39,511 bases of DNA. Source: Telmatospirillum sp. (GTDB lineage: Bacteria; Pseudomonadota; Alphaproteobacteria; Rhodospirillales; Magnetospirillaceae). Where the stretch lies: NCBI GenBank assembly GCA_009712185.1, contig WASQ01000019.1, positions 47,713 to 87,223 on the forward strand, in the 5' to 3' direction. Shown in pieces: positions 29,018-36,044 of this stretch (positions within the stretch are counted from its first letter, which is position 1; each line of letters starts with the position of its first letter). Made by a program: the position numbers and the translations under genes. Below the pieces are notes generated by a model. It worked only from the letters and a program-made list of their open reading frames with translations, did no database searches and was not told the origin of the DNA.

Positions 29018-29089
29018 CACCCAACCCGTAGCGAACGTATCGTGAACAATTCGTTGACGTAGTCGCCGGAATGCGGCAGATTCCAGGGC

Positions 29090-30031
29090 ATGCCAGCCCG
29101 TTGGAAGAAAGACAACCGCCCGCCCTCGCTCCAACAGTTCAAGGAGCGCTTCCCTGACGACCACGCCTGCGCCGCCTATCTGGAGGCGCGCCGCTGGCCG
29201 AACGGCTTTGTCTGCCCCTCCTGCGGCTCCTGCACGGGCTGGCGGCTTGAGACAAAGCGCTGGACCTGGGAATGTCGTGACTGTGGCCGCCAGACCTCAG
29301 TGACCGCCGGGACGGTGATGCACGGCTCGCATGTGCCGCTGCGGACTTGGTTCCTCGCCACCCACCTGCTGGCAACCCATTCCAACGGGATGTCGGCTCT
29401 CCAGCTTCAGGCCAAGCTCGGCCTGGGCAGTTACAAGACCGCCTGGCTGCTGCTCCACAAGCTCCGCCGGGCGATGGTTGACCCAGGCCGGTCGACGCTG
29501 TTCGGCGACGTCGAGGTCGACGAGACGATCATCCCCTTCCGAACGCTGGACGACCCGGTCGTCGGAGGCCAGGGCCGCAGCCATGACGGCAAGATCACTG
29601 TCATCGGGGCGGTCGAGCTGCTGGAGGGTAACAAGCCCGGCCGCATCCGCCTGGAGGTCATCCCCGACTACAAGGGGCCGACGTTGAAGGGCTTCATTGA
29701 GCGGAATGTCGAACGCGGCAGCCACATCTGGACCGACGCCCTCGCCTCGTATTCTGGCCTGCGCGGTTACCAACACACGGCGAGGACCATCAAGAACATG
29801 GCGGCCCATGTCGTTATGCCATGGATTCACCGCGTCTTCTCGAACCTCAAGCGATGGGGGCTAGGCGTCTTCCATGGCTTCCGCGAGAAATACCTCAATG
29901 CCTACCTGGGCGAGTTCGTGTTCCGCTGGAACCGCCGACGCAGCTACAAGTCGGCGTTCGACAGGCTGATAGGAATCGGCGTAATGATCATTCCTGCGAC
30001 CAGAACAGAAATTATGAAACAGGCAGCTTGA
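29090..30031 (+). CDS. IS1595-family transposase (ISXO2-like)
   Basis: The 313-residue transposase has an N-terminal zinc ribbon (Cys42, Cys45, Cys62, Cys65: CPSC and CRDC) that probably reads the element ends, and an ISXO2-type catalytic domain. Asp144 (VEVDET) and Asp216 (WTDALAS) are the acidic pair; the third position appears to be Asn252 in SNLKRW, as in DDN variants of this family. The EFVFRWNRRR motif near the C-terminus is typical. The stop TGA overlaps the ATG of the passenger gene. Length and motifs look intact. Confidence 0.93.
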   Translation: MPARWKKDNRPPSLQQFKERFPDDHACAAYLEARRWPNGFVCPSCGSCTGWRLETKRWTWECRDCGRQTSVTAGTVMHGSHVPLRTWFLATHLLATHSNGMSALQLQAKLGLGSYKTAWLLLHKLRRAMVDPGRSTLFGDVEVDETIIPFRTLDDPVVGGQGRSHDGKITVIGAVELLEGNKPGRIRLEVIPDYKGPTLKGFIERNVERGSHIWTDALASYSGLRGYQHTARTIKNMAAHVVMPWIHRVFSNLKRWGLGVFHGFREKYLNAYLGEFVFRWNRRRSYKSAFDRLIGIGVMIIPATRTEIMKQAA

Positions 30032-30237
30032 TGATGCGGCGTCCCCCAGAGGATGCGGCCAAGAAAAGACCTCTTTGGAAATGGCCGGTCACGATCGCCC
30101 GTATGGTCGTGCTCGCTGTTCTGATAGTTCTCGCAATTCCCGCCATCATGACGGCCGGGTTTTATGCGGCAGCTATTCTTGGCGATTTGACCGTCTGGTA
30201 CCGACTGGAAAATTACATCAACATGTCGGATCACTAG
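30031..30237 (+). CDS. Small membrane protein carried by the IS (passenger gene)
   Basis: A 68-residue protein starting at an ATG that overlaps the transposase stop (TGATG), so coupled to it. A basic N-terminus (RRPPEDAAKKRPLWKW) is followed by one strong transmembrane helix (MVVLAVLIVLAIPAIMTAGFYAAAI) and a short tail. Unrecognised; IS1595-family elements are known to carry passenger genes. It lies wholly within the IS ends. Confidence 0.6.
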   Translation: MMRRPPEDAAKKRPLWKWPVTIARMVVLAVLIVLAIPAIMTAGFYAAAILGDLTVWYRLENYINMSDH

Positions 30238-30270
30238 CCAAGCCGAGATCGGCCAATCAAGGTGTGGCGG

Positions 30271-30295
30271 TCACCGGAAGAAGGGGATAAGCCAC
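30271..30295 (-). repeat. IS terminal inverted repeat, right
   Basis: Reads GTGGCTTATCCCC inward on the minus strand, matching the left end. Confidence 0.85.
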
Positions 30296-30303
30296 TGTCG
30301 GAA
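30296..30303. repeat. Target site duplication, right copy
   Basis: tgtcggaa, identical to 28985-28992. Confidence 0.92.
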
Positions 30304-30561
30304 TCTATCCATGGCTCGTGGAACGAATCAATTGACTGGTGCCTCACGAGAAACGAGGACGGAACTTATTCGGCGAACCCATTCCATTATCCGGCCGACA
30401 TTCGCTTTGTGACACCCACCCTCAAATTCACCAACAGGCCTTTCCGCCTTTGGCTCCAGCGGATAAATGCTTATAATGAAGACATTTCCGCCACGCTCGA
30501 TTGGATCGAGCGGGTGAATTCGACGCTATTCGTGAAGTTCGACCACATTTTTGACGAATAG
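30304..30561 (+). pseudogene. DUF5677-like protein, 3' part (separated by IS)
   Basis: Eighty-five codons and a TAG/stop at the end that continue the interrupted gene in frame: SIHGSWNESIDWCLTRNEDG follows directly on ...YGMMSE once the IS and one duplication copy are removed. The His-Gly-Ser-Trp segment is in the position of a conserved His near the end of DUF5677-like proteins. Without the upstream part this fragment has no start or expression signal of its own. Confidence 0.78.
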
Positions 30562-30791
30562 CCTTTGTCGGCAGTGTTCTCTTGTCTTGACGCTCCAAAG
30601 GGAAACAGTCTGGACACTGTTTGTCCCTCAGTGATTGCAATGCTGCGAAAGAGAAGAGAACGGCTTGTTTGACACAGTTGTCGATTCCTTCTGCGTTGGC
30701 GATACGAGTTTTTCTTAGCGAGCTGCCTCACCTTGGAACAAAGGATGCGGCAGTGCAGGCGTACCCATCCGGCGTAGACCGCCGGAGGGCT

Positions 30792-31031
30792 CTATTCCTG
30801 ATTGGTTTGCGGGATTTCCTTGTGGATCTCGATGAGGTCCCGGAGGCACTCGATACCGTCCTCGGAGAAGGCCATGACGCCTTCGTCGCCCGGTCCATAG
30901 ACCCAGATCAAGCCGTCTTCGGGCTCCATCCCGTTGGCAATGTCCCAGAGCCAGTCTTCGTCGACGCCCAGGTCGATGGCGACGCGCGCGATGGTCGTGA
31001 CACTGTGGATCTTGTTGCGTTGCGTGCTCAT
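30792..31031 (-). CDS. Small hypothetical protein accompanying the IS66 remnant
   Basis: A 79-residue acidic protein (MSTQRNKIHSVTTIARVAIDLGVDEDWLWDIANG...) whose ATG overlaps the stop of the IS66 transposase remnant (ATGA). Similar short frames commonly follow IS66-type transposases in alphaproteobacteria, from memory; function unknown. It is probably an IS66 accessory gene and not a host gene. Confidence 0.6.
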   Translation of the reverse strand: MSTQRNKIHSVTTIARVAIDLGVDEDWLWDIANGMEPEDGLIWVYGPGDEGVMAFSEDGIECLRDLIEIHKEIPQTNQE

Positions 31032-31465
31032 CAGGCTGCCAGGACGGCGCCGCTCCGCGGTGCCCAGTTCCATGGGAGGAGCTCGTCCAGCCGATGGGCC
31101 GGATGTTCGGCGATGCGCGCCAGGACGTCGGCCAGCCAGGCTTGCGGATCGACGTCGTTCATCTTGGCGGTGACGATGAGGCTGTACATGGCCGCTGCCC
31201 GTTGTCCACCGCGGTCGGAACCGCAGAACAGCCAGGATTTTCTGCCCAGAGCGATCCCTCTCAGCGCCCGTTCGGCGGCATTGTTGGAGAGGCAGACCCG
31301 CCCGTCATCGAGGAACCGGGTGAACGAGGGCCAGCGTTTGAGCAGGTAGTTCATCGCCTTGAACAGATCATGATTCCGCGAGAGTTTGGTGCAGGCGTCC
31401 CGCATAAAAACCTCAAGGGCCTCGACCAGGGGAGCGCTGTGCTGTTGGCGGTATGCCCGTCGACG
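31031..31465 (-). pseudogene. IS66-family transposase, C-terminal remnant
   Basis: Only the last ~145 codons remain: [76 protein letters not shown] and [19 protein letters not shown], the diagnostic C-terminal part of IS66 TnpC with the catalytic Glu in NNAAERALR. The frame closes at a stop (revcomp 31481-31483) and the N-terminal zinc-finger and first catalytic Asp are absent. I found no IS66 inverted repeats or companion tnpA/tnpB, so it cannot move on its own. Confidence 0.8.
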
Positions 31466-31742
31466 GCGAGCTGCCCCACCTCACGGTCGAGGAGCGAAGC
31501 CTGTTCGATGATCTCAAAGCCGATCGTCTGGGCGACCGGGTGAGGCTCGAGCAGGAACGGATTCCGTTTGGCCTGGTATTGCGGGCCTCGGCGAAGACCT
31601 CTTGCGGGACCTCATCCGGTGGTTTGATCGGGCTGAGGTAGAGGCTGGACATCATTTTGAAACGTGATGGAACGAATTCCGGCTCATGAGTGCCGAAAAG
31701 AGGCGTGGCGTGCCGATCTTTTTATGGTTGACATCGTGCTTT
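31466..31742. other. Stretch between IS66 remnant and secreted-protein gene, no supported gene
   Basis: Possibly more mobile-element debris; a minus-strand stop-free stretch (...[18 protein letters not shown]) is not recognisable as IS66. A promoter-like TTGACA at 31728-31733 with AATGAT 17 bases later points in the plus direction, but no plus-strand gene follows. Confidence 0.35.
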
Positions 31743-32177
31743 TCATTGTAATGATGCACGTTCCATTCCAATGTTGATTTCTCTTGTGTTAATGAAGTCG
31801 CTTGTGACGTCCAGTTTTAGGTGTATATCGAACTTTATCCCATCGATTTCGCTTTGAGAGATCGTGAATCGGAGTGCGCGAAATTCAGGTCCCTGTAAAG
31901 CGGACGAGCCCAACTCCGCGCCGGCTTCTATCGTCGACCACAGATTCGCCGCATTGTTGATGGTCAAGGACCATCCTGGGGGAATATTGGATATGGATGG
32001 AAAATATCCTCCTTTCACCAATAAACTAAAATTGACAATTCTTTCGCCGTTTCTCAGTTCAATTTCCGGAAAAGTTACAGTTATTATTCTTTCTTGTTGG
32101 GCAAATGATTGATTTTGTGGAACCGTTAAACAGAAAAAGAGTGATAAAATGGTAGTGAAAAAAATTTTCTTCTTCAT
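31743..32177 (-). CDS. Small secreted protein of unknown function
   Basis: The 144-residue protein has a clear Sec signal peptide (MKKKIFFTTILSLFFCLTVP, cleavage likely after SFA). The mature part is beta-rich (ITVTFPEIELRNGERIVNFSLLVKGG; FDIHLKLDVTSDFINTREINIGM). I do not recognise the family. Its GC is far lower than the backbone, suggesting horizontal origin. Its ATG overlaps the stop of the RlpA-like gene upstream (ATGA), so the two are translated as a unit and may act together at the envelope. Confidence 0.7.
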   Translation of the reverse strand: MKKKIFFTTILSLFFCLTVPQNQSFAQQERIITVTFPEIELRNGERIVNFSLLVKGGYFPSISNIPPGWSLTINNAANLWSTIEAGAELGSSALQGPEFRALRFTISQSEIDGIKFDIHLKLDVTSDFINTREINIGMERASLQ

Positions 32178-32509
32178 GATACCGCCACGGTCACTCTGAC
32201 CTTTCCGTCGTCCAATCCGCCGGTCAGAGCTCTGAATGCGGCGGGAGTGAGATCGATGATAATATCCGGATCCGGTTGCAACGGTTTTAACGGCCGTCCG
32301 TCCGCCCCTCTTGCAAAAGGTCCCGTGTCATTGACGCGTACGATAACCTGTTTGTCGGGGCTGTTGACCAGTTTTACCGTGACAAGAGTATTCCGTTTCG
32401 CCCGATCAGCTGTCATCGCGGCCGTCATCTGGCCGGGATCAAACCGTTCACCATAGGCGGTGATCGCTCCCGGCAAGCTGTAGAAGGTGGCAAATCCGTT
32501 GAGTGTCAT
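32174..32509 (-). CDS. RlpA-like double-psi beta-barrel protein
   Basis: The 111-residue product has the RlpA/DPBB pattern: ATFYSLPGAITAYGERFDPGQMTAA, VTVKLVNSPDKQVIVRVNDTGPFARG and DIIIDLTPAAFRAL. RlpA proteins bind or cleave denuded septal peptidoglycan. The catalytic Asp position (VNDTGP) is kept, but the His found in active RlpA (usually AAHRTLP) is absent, so lytic transglycosylase activity is doubtful. The ATG at 32509 has AGGAAG 10 bases upstream and is preferred to an open extension to 32653. No signal peptide is seen with either start, which is odd for this family. Confidence 0.75.
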   Translation of the reverse strand: MTLNGFATFYSLPGAITAYGERFDPGQMTAAMTADRAKRNTLVTVKLVNSPDKQVIVRVNDTGPFARGADGRPLKPLQPDPDIIIDLTPAAFRALTGGLDDGKVRVTVAVS

Positions 32510-32896
32510 ATGGTTAAGTCTTCCTGAAATCCCCGTCCGATGCCCGTATCCTGTTCGACGTTTTGGCATGAACCAGACCGTGCACTCATTGCAACTCGTC
32601 CGGATGGTGGTCTCGTCGGCCAAGGTCATGAGATCGCGATTGCGACAACACAATGCAGTGCCGTTTTGTTTGTAATTTAATGAATTATCCAGGAGTCATA
32701 GAGTTCATCCGCTCTTCTGTCCTGTGATATTTCTGTGAGATTCACCAGTTTTTTATAGCGGTGATGGAAGAATACCGACCGGCGATGAGGAGCGCTCATC
32801 GTCAGTTGGCTGGCCCGCCCCTGTGCCCGCGAGTGGATAGTAGGCGGAGGCCCAAGGGTTCCGGAGAAATCCGCTTGGGCCGATTAGGAGCCGCGC

Positions 32897-32912
32897 TGAT
32901 CGGATCCGATCA
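32897..32912. repeat. 16-bp perfect palindrome
   Basis: tgatcggatccgatca reads the same on both strands. It could be a dimeric-regulator operator or a chance GATC-rich dyad; no gene start is adjacent (nearest at 33141). Confidence 0.5.
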
Positions 32913-33087
32913 AGGCAGGTTGGTATAGGACGAACTCGGGAAAGCGGTGCCCGGACGGTCCGGCCACGGCGGGGAGGGATCTTGATCTCCCCCGGAATCG
33001 TATCGTTTTTCGGACTGCGGGAGTTTGTCCTTCTGGACGGGCGGCGACGCCATGGGCATCATCGCAGCCCAGAGGTCACAATACCTC

Positions 33088-33115
33088 GCGGACGCGCGGA
33101 CCCTGGCGCGTCCGC
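33088..33115. repeat. 10-bp perfect hairpin upstream of the coiled-coil gene
   Basis: gcggacgcgc at 33088-33097 pairs with 33106-33115 around an 8-base loop. It lies 25 bases before the next ATG, so it may shape the mRNA leader or terminate upstream transcription. Confidence 0.4.
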
Positions 33116-33140
33116 CATCATCTACGTCAGGATTTAAGAC

Positions 33141-33497
33141 ATGGACCACCAAAAGACCGCGGCCGAGGATCAGGCCAGCCTTATGAATGAAATCGAAACC
33201 GACGCGTTGCGTCGCGAGATCGCGGAACTGCGCCGGGAAATCGAGGACCTGAGGGCGGAGGCTGATCTGGATTCCTGCCACATTGCCGGGCTGACCGCGC
33301 AGATCAAGGCCCTGATCGCCGAGAGCGAGGCCTGCCCCGACAAAACTGCCCATCCGCTGGTGGAGCGCGTCGAATATATCGACAGCCGGACCGGCCAGCC
33401 CATGACCAAAACCAGAGCACTTCCCCTTTACCGTGAGGCTTTCGACGCCGAGGCGCGGGAATGTGGAATTCCTGATCCGGAAAAGCACCGGAGCTGA
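33141..33497 (+). CDS. Small coiled-coil protein of unknown function
   Basis: The 118-residue protein has a heptad-rich coiled coil at about residues 12-60 (IETDALRREIAELRREIEDLRAEAD) and a charged C-terminal tail. AGGA at 33129-33132 sits 8 bases before the ATG, which supports it as a real gene. No family recognised; probably cytoplasmic. It is convergent with the GrpB-family gene. Confidence 0.6.
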   Translation: MDHQKTAAEDQASLMNEIETDALRREIAELRREIEDLRAEADLDSCHIAGLTAQIKALIAESEACPDKTAHPLVERVEYIDSRTGQPMTKTRALPLYREAFDAEARECGIPDPEKHRS

Positions 33498-33584
33498 GGG
33501 ACCGGCGCGGGCATCCGATCGCCCGGATTTTCGCGCCGACGATGGCACAGGGGCGGAGCTCCGGGGCGCGGCCGGCCAGTCCGG

Positions 33585-34076
33585 TCAGCCCGCCGGCGGT
33601 TCGCGCGTCCGCCTCAGGACGCCGTCGATGAACGCATCCTTGGCCGCCCTGTAATCGTCCATGGGGCGGCCGTTCCATTGCCGTTTGAGGGCGTTGTAGG
33701 CGTCGACGAGGGACCGGTCCGATCGCAAGGCGGACAGGAAGCGGTCGAAGACATCGTGGTCTCCATCGGCGACGAACAACTGGATCGCGACGTCGATCGC
33801 CGCGTCGACGGTGTAGCCTTGAAACTGTTCGTTGGAGAGTTGCCGCGGGTTGCGCGAAAAGGCGCGATCCAGCAAGGCTCTCGTCCGTTCGAAGTCCTGG
33901 CGTCGGACGCGGACGCCGAAGTCCACATCGCCTTTTCCGATGACACCGGCAAGGGCCGTGCTGCCCACCTCCGAAATTTCGGCATGCGCGACGATCCGCC
34001 GCAGACGTGTCAGGACGTCATGGCGAACCCGGACCAGAAGGTCGGGGTCGGTTTCCCTGAGAAGAAAGAGTTCCAT
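33585..34076 (-). CDS. GrpB/UPF0157 family protein
   Basis: The 163-residue product matches the GrpB (UPF0157) family, a branch of the nucleotidyltransferase fold. The NTase-like core is visible as EISEVGSTALAGVIGKGDVDFGVRV, with the GS and D-x-D-like residues, followed by IDVAIQLFVAD and LRSDRSLVDAYNALKRQW, a segment typical of GrpB. Substrate is unknown. ATG at 34076. It diverges from the DUF969 gene. Confidence 0.85.
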   Translation of the reverse strand: MELFLLRETDPDLLVRVRHDVLTRLRRIVAHAEISEVGSTALAGVIGKGDVDFGVRVRRQDFERTRALLDRAFSRNPRQLSNEQFQGYTVDAAIDVAIQLFVADGDHDVFDRFLSALRSDRSLVDAYNALKRQWNGRPMDDYRAAKDAFIDGVLRRTREPPAG

Positions 34077-34282
34077 TCATTTCCCCGGTCCGGGTTGCGC
34101 TGGTGTCACGAAGGGGCGGGATGGAGGAGGCGATCGTGGTTCTGAGAATTCGACGGGTGGTTCCAACGTCCGGTTGACGACAGGGATCCACGGGAATCGA
34201 ATGGACAATGACCGGTCCGCACCGGGACGCGGAGGTGACGGGGGACGGATCCGGTCGGGATCGACAGACCGGGGAGCCCTTG

Positions 34283-35035
34283 ATGACCCTGACGGAAATC
34301 CTGCCTTTGGTTGGACTGCCTCTGATCATCGGAGGCTTCGCATTCGGTTTCAATCCCCTGGCGGTGGTGGTGGGAAGCGGCGTTGTCACCGGTCTTGCCG
34401 CCGGTCTGTCGCCGGACCAGTTGCTGCAATTGATCGGCGAGAAGTTCTTAGCCAGCCGCCAGCTTGCCATTTTCGTTCTGATCCTGCCGGTGAGCGGGGT
34501 GCTGGAACGCCATGGCCTGCGGCAGCGCGCCGAGACCTGGATCGCCGGCATCCGCGAGGCCAGCGCCGGCCGCATTCTGATGCTGTATCTGGTGCTGCGC
34601 GAGGGAGCCGCCGGGGTGGGACTGCTGTCCCTTGGCGGTCAGGTCCAGACGGTCCGGCCCCTGTTGGCCCCCATGGCGGAAGGGGCCGCCGAAGCCCGCT
34701 ATCCGGGACTTGCCGCCGAATGGCGTGAGCGTATCCGCGCCCAGGCGGCGGCCACCGACAATATCGGCGCCTTTTTCGGGGAGGATATTTTTATCGCTTT
34801 CGGCGGCGTGCTTCTGATGGACGCCTTTCTGAAGGACAACGGCATAACGGGCATCGAGCCGTTGCAGATCGGATTGTGGGCCATTCCAACGGCGGTTTCC
34901 GCGCTGGGGATCCAGATGGTCCGGCTTGCGCGCCTGGACCGCGCCCTGGCCCGCGCTTCCCGGACCGGCTGTCCGGCCGGGGACCGGGGCGGGACCGGCG
35001 ATGCCGGCGAGGCCGGAGAGGAGCCGTCGTCATGA
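34283..35035 (+). CDS. DUF969 family membrane protein
   Basis: About 250 residues with several transmembrane helices (ILPLVGLPLIIGGFAFGFNPLAVVVGSGVVTGLAAG; LAIFVLILPVSGVLERHG; AFGGVLLMDAFL; LWAIPTAVSALGIQMV). DUF969 normally partners DUF979, as here, and the pair resembles a split permease. The ATG at 34283 (MTLTEILPLV) is preferred to the upstream ATG 34208, whose extension is charged and non-conserved. The stop overlaps the DUF979 start (ATGA). Association of this pair with pyroglutamate/5-oxoproline metabolism has been suggested in other bacteria; no such enzyme is in this window. Confidence 0.88.
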   Translation: MTLTEILPLVGLPLIIGGFAFGFNPLAVVVGSGVVTGLAAGLSPDQLLQLIGEKFLASRQLAIFVLILPVSGVLERHGLRQRAETWIAGIREASAGRILMLYLVLREGAAGVGLLSLGGQVQTVRPLLAPMAEGAAEARYPGLAAEWRERIRAQAAATDNIGAFFGEDIFIAFGGVLLMDAFLKDNGITGIEPLQIGLWAIPTAVSALGIQMVRLARLDRALARASRTGCPAGDRGGTGDAGEAGEEPSS

Positions 35036-36018
35036 GCGCGATCGTCACCCTTCCATCCGTCTATCTGCTGATCGGCGCCATCCTGTTGCTGGTGGCGGGC
35101 ATGACCCTGCGTGACGCCACCAACCCGCAACGCTGGACGACCGCCCTGTTCTGGGGGCTGGTCGCCGCCGATTTTCTGCTGGACCGTCCGCTGTCCGCGA
35201 CCTTCGGTCCGGCCGCCTGCCACCGCATGGTCGGCGTGTCGGTCCTTCTGATGGCGCTGATCGCCGGTTGCCGGGGGCTGGGCGCCGGACGGCGGCCCGT
35301 CATCCCGACGGACTGTCTGACGGCCGAGGCCGCGCGGCATGGCAACCGGCTGTTCCTGCCCGCGCTGCTCATCCCTCTGGTGACCGTGCTGGCGACCGTG
35401 GTGCTGAAGGGGGCAACCGTCTCCGGGCTGCCGCTCCTCGATTCCGGCACCCCGACCGTCGCGGCCCTGGGGCGGGCCGTCGTCGCCGCATCGCTGACCG
35501 CCTGGCCCATCCTTGGCGGATCGCCGTTGCAGGGTGTCCGTGAGTCGCGGCGCCTGTTGGACAGCATCGGTTGGGCCGCGATGCTGCCGCAGATGCTGGC
35601 GCTTCTGGGGGGAATCTTCGTCGTTGCCGGAACCGGACAATCGGTGCGGACACTGACCCTGCTGGTGGCGCCGCACGACAGCCGGTTCGCCATGGTGGCG
35701 GTTTACGGCCTGGGAATGGCGGCGTTCACCATGGTCATGGGCAATGCCTTCGCCGCCTTTCCGGTGATGACCGCCGGTATCGCCCTGCCGATTCTGGTGC
35801 GCGACTTCGGCGCGGATCCCGCTCCGCTGGTCGCCATCGGCATGGTCTGCGGCTATTGCGGCACCCTGATGACGCCAATGGCCGCCAACTTCAACATCGT
35901 TCCGGCCGCGCTGCTGGAGCTGCGCGACAAATATGGCGTCATCCGTGCCCAGATCCCCACCGCCATCCCGTTGCTGGCCGTCAACATTCTGCTGATGTTT
36001 CTGCTGGCATTCCGGTGA
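35032..36018 (+). CDS. DUF979 family membrane protein
   Basis: The 328-residue protein has about eight to ten membrane helices (VYLLIGAILLLVAGMTL; LFLPALLIPLVTVLATVVL; AAMLPQMLALLGGIFVVAG; PTAIPLLAVNILLMFLLAF). The motif MGNAFAAFPVMTAGIALPILV is reminiscent of the re-entrant loops of ion-transporter-superfamily permeases, and GYCGTLMTPMAANFN is family-typical. It probably forms a two-component inner-membrane transporter with the DUF969 protein; substrate unproven. ATG overlaps the DUF969 stop; the DUF2891 gene starts 26 bases after its stop. Confidence 0.9.
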   Translation: MSAIVTLPSVYLLIGAILLLVAGMTLRDATNPQRWTTALFWGLVAADFLLDRPLSATFGPAACHRMVGVSVLLMALIAGCRGLGAGRRPVIPTDCLTAEAARHGNRLFLPALLIPLVTVLATVVLKGATVSGLPLLDSGTPTVAALGRAVVAASLTAWPILGGSPLQGVRESRRLLDSIGWAAMLPQMLALLGGIFVVAGTGQSVRTLTLLVAPHDSRFAMVAVYGLGMAAFTMVMGNAFAAFPVMTAGIALPILVRDFGADPAPLVAIGMVCGYCGTLMTPMAANFNIVPAALLELRDKYGVIRAQIPTAIPLLAVNILLMFLLAFR

Positions 36019-36044
36019 TCCGGTCCCTTTCAGGAAAGAGTGTC

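Larger units (their letters stand above)
28993..30295 (+). mobile_element. IS1595-family insertion sequence (1,303 bp, complete)
   Basis: The ends are defined by sequence: both termini begin GTGGCTTATCCCC reading inward (13 identical bases, then imperfect similarity including TCCGGTG), and the element is flanked by an exact 8-bp direct repeat. It carries an ISXO2-like transposase and a small membrane-protein passenger gene. Its GC matches the chromosome backbone better than the AT-richer gene it interrupts. Intact ends, intact transposase and an undamaged duplication point to a recent insertion. Confidence 0.92.
32510..33140. other. Intergenic region with palindromes, no supported gene
   Basis: AT-rich at its left end (about 32640-32770), GC-rich afterwards. 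It contains an 8-bp inverted repeat ggcccaag/cttgggcc (32849-32856, 32874-32881) and a 16-base perfect palindrome at 32897-32912, and a hairpin near the next gene. Open frames here are shadows. The accessory region probably ends somewhere in this stretch, but I found no repeat of the tRNA 3' end. Confidence 0.45.

Noticed and set aside
30603-30622. aaacagt/actgttt inverted repeat after the DUF5677-like gene
   Set aside because: Only 7 bp with no following T run; a weak terminator at best, not enough to list.
21575-33140. CRISPR array or integrase in the accessory region
   Set aside because: No regularly spaced repeats and no complete recombinase gene; the only recombinases are the IS1595 transposase and the IS66 remnant.
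32910-33548. 212-codon minus-strand frame opposite the coiled-coil gene
   Set aside because: Antisense to 33141-33497, which has a ribosome binding site and a coherent coiled coil; no family features in the minus-strand frame.
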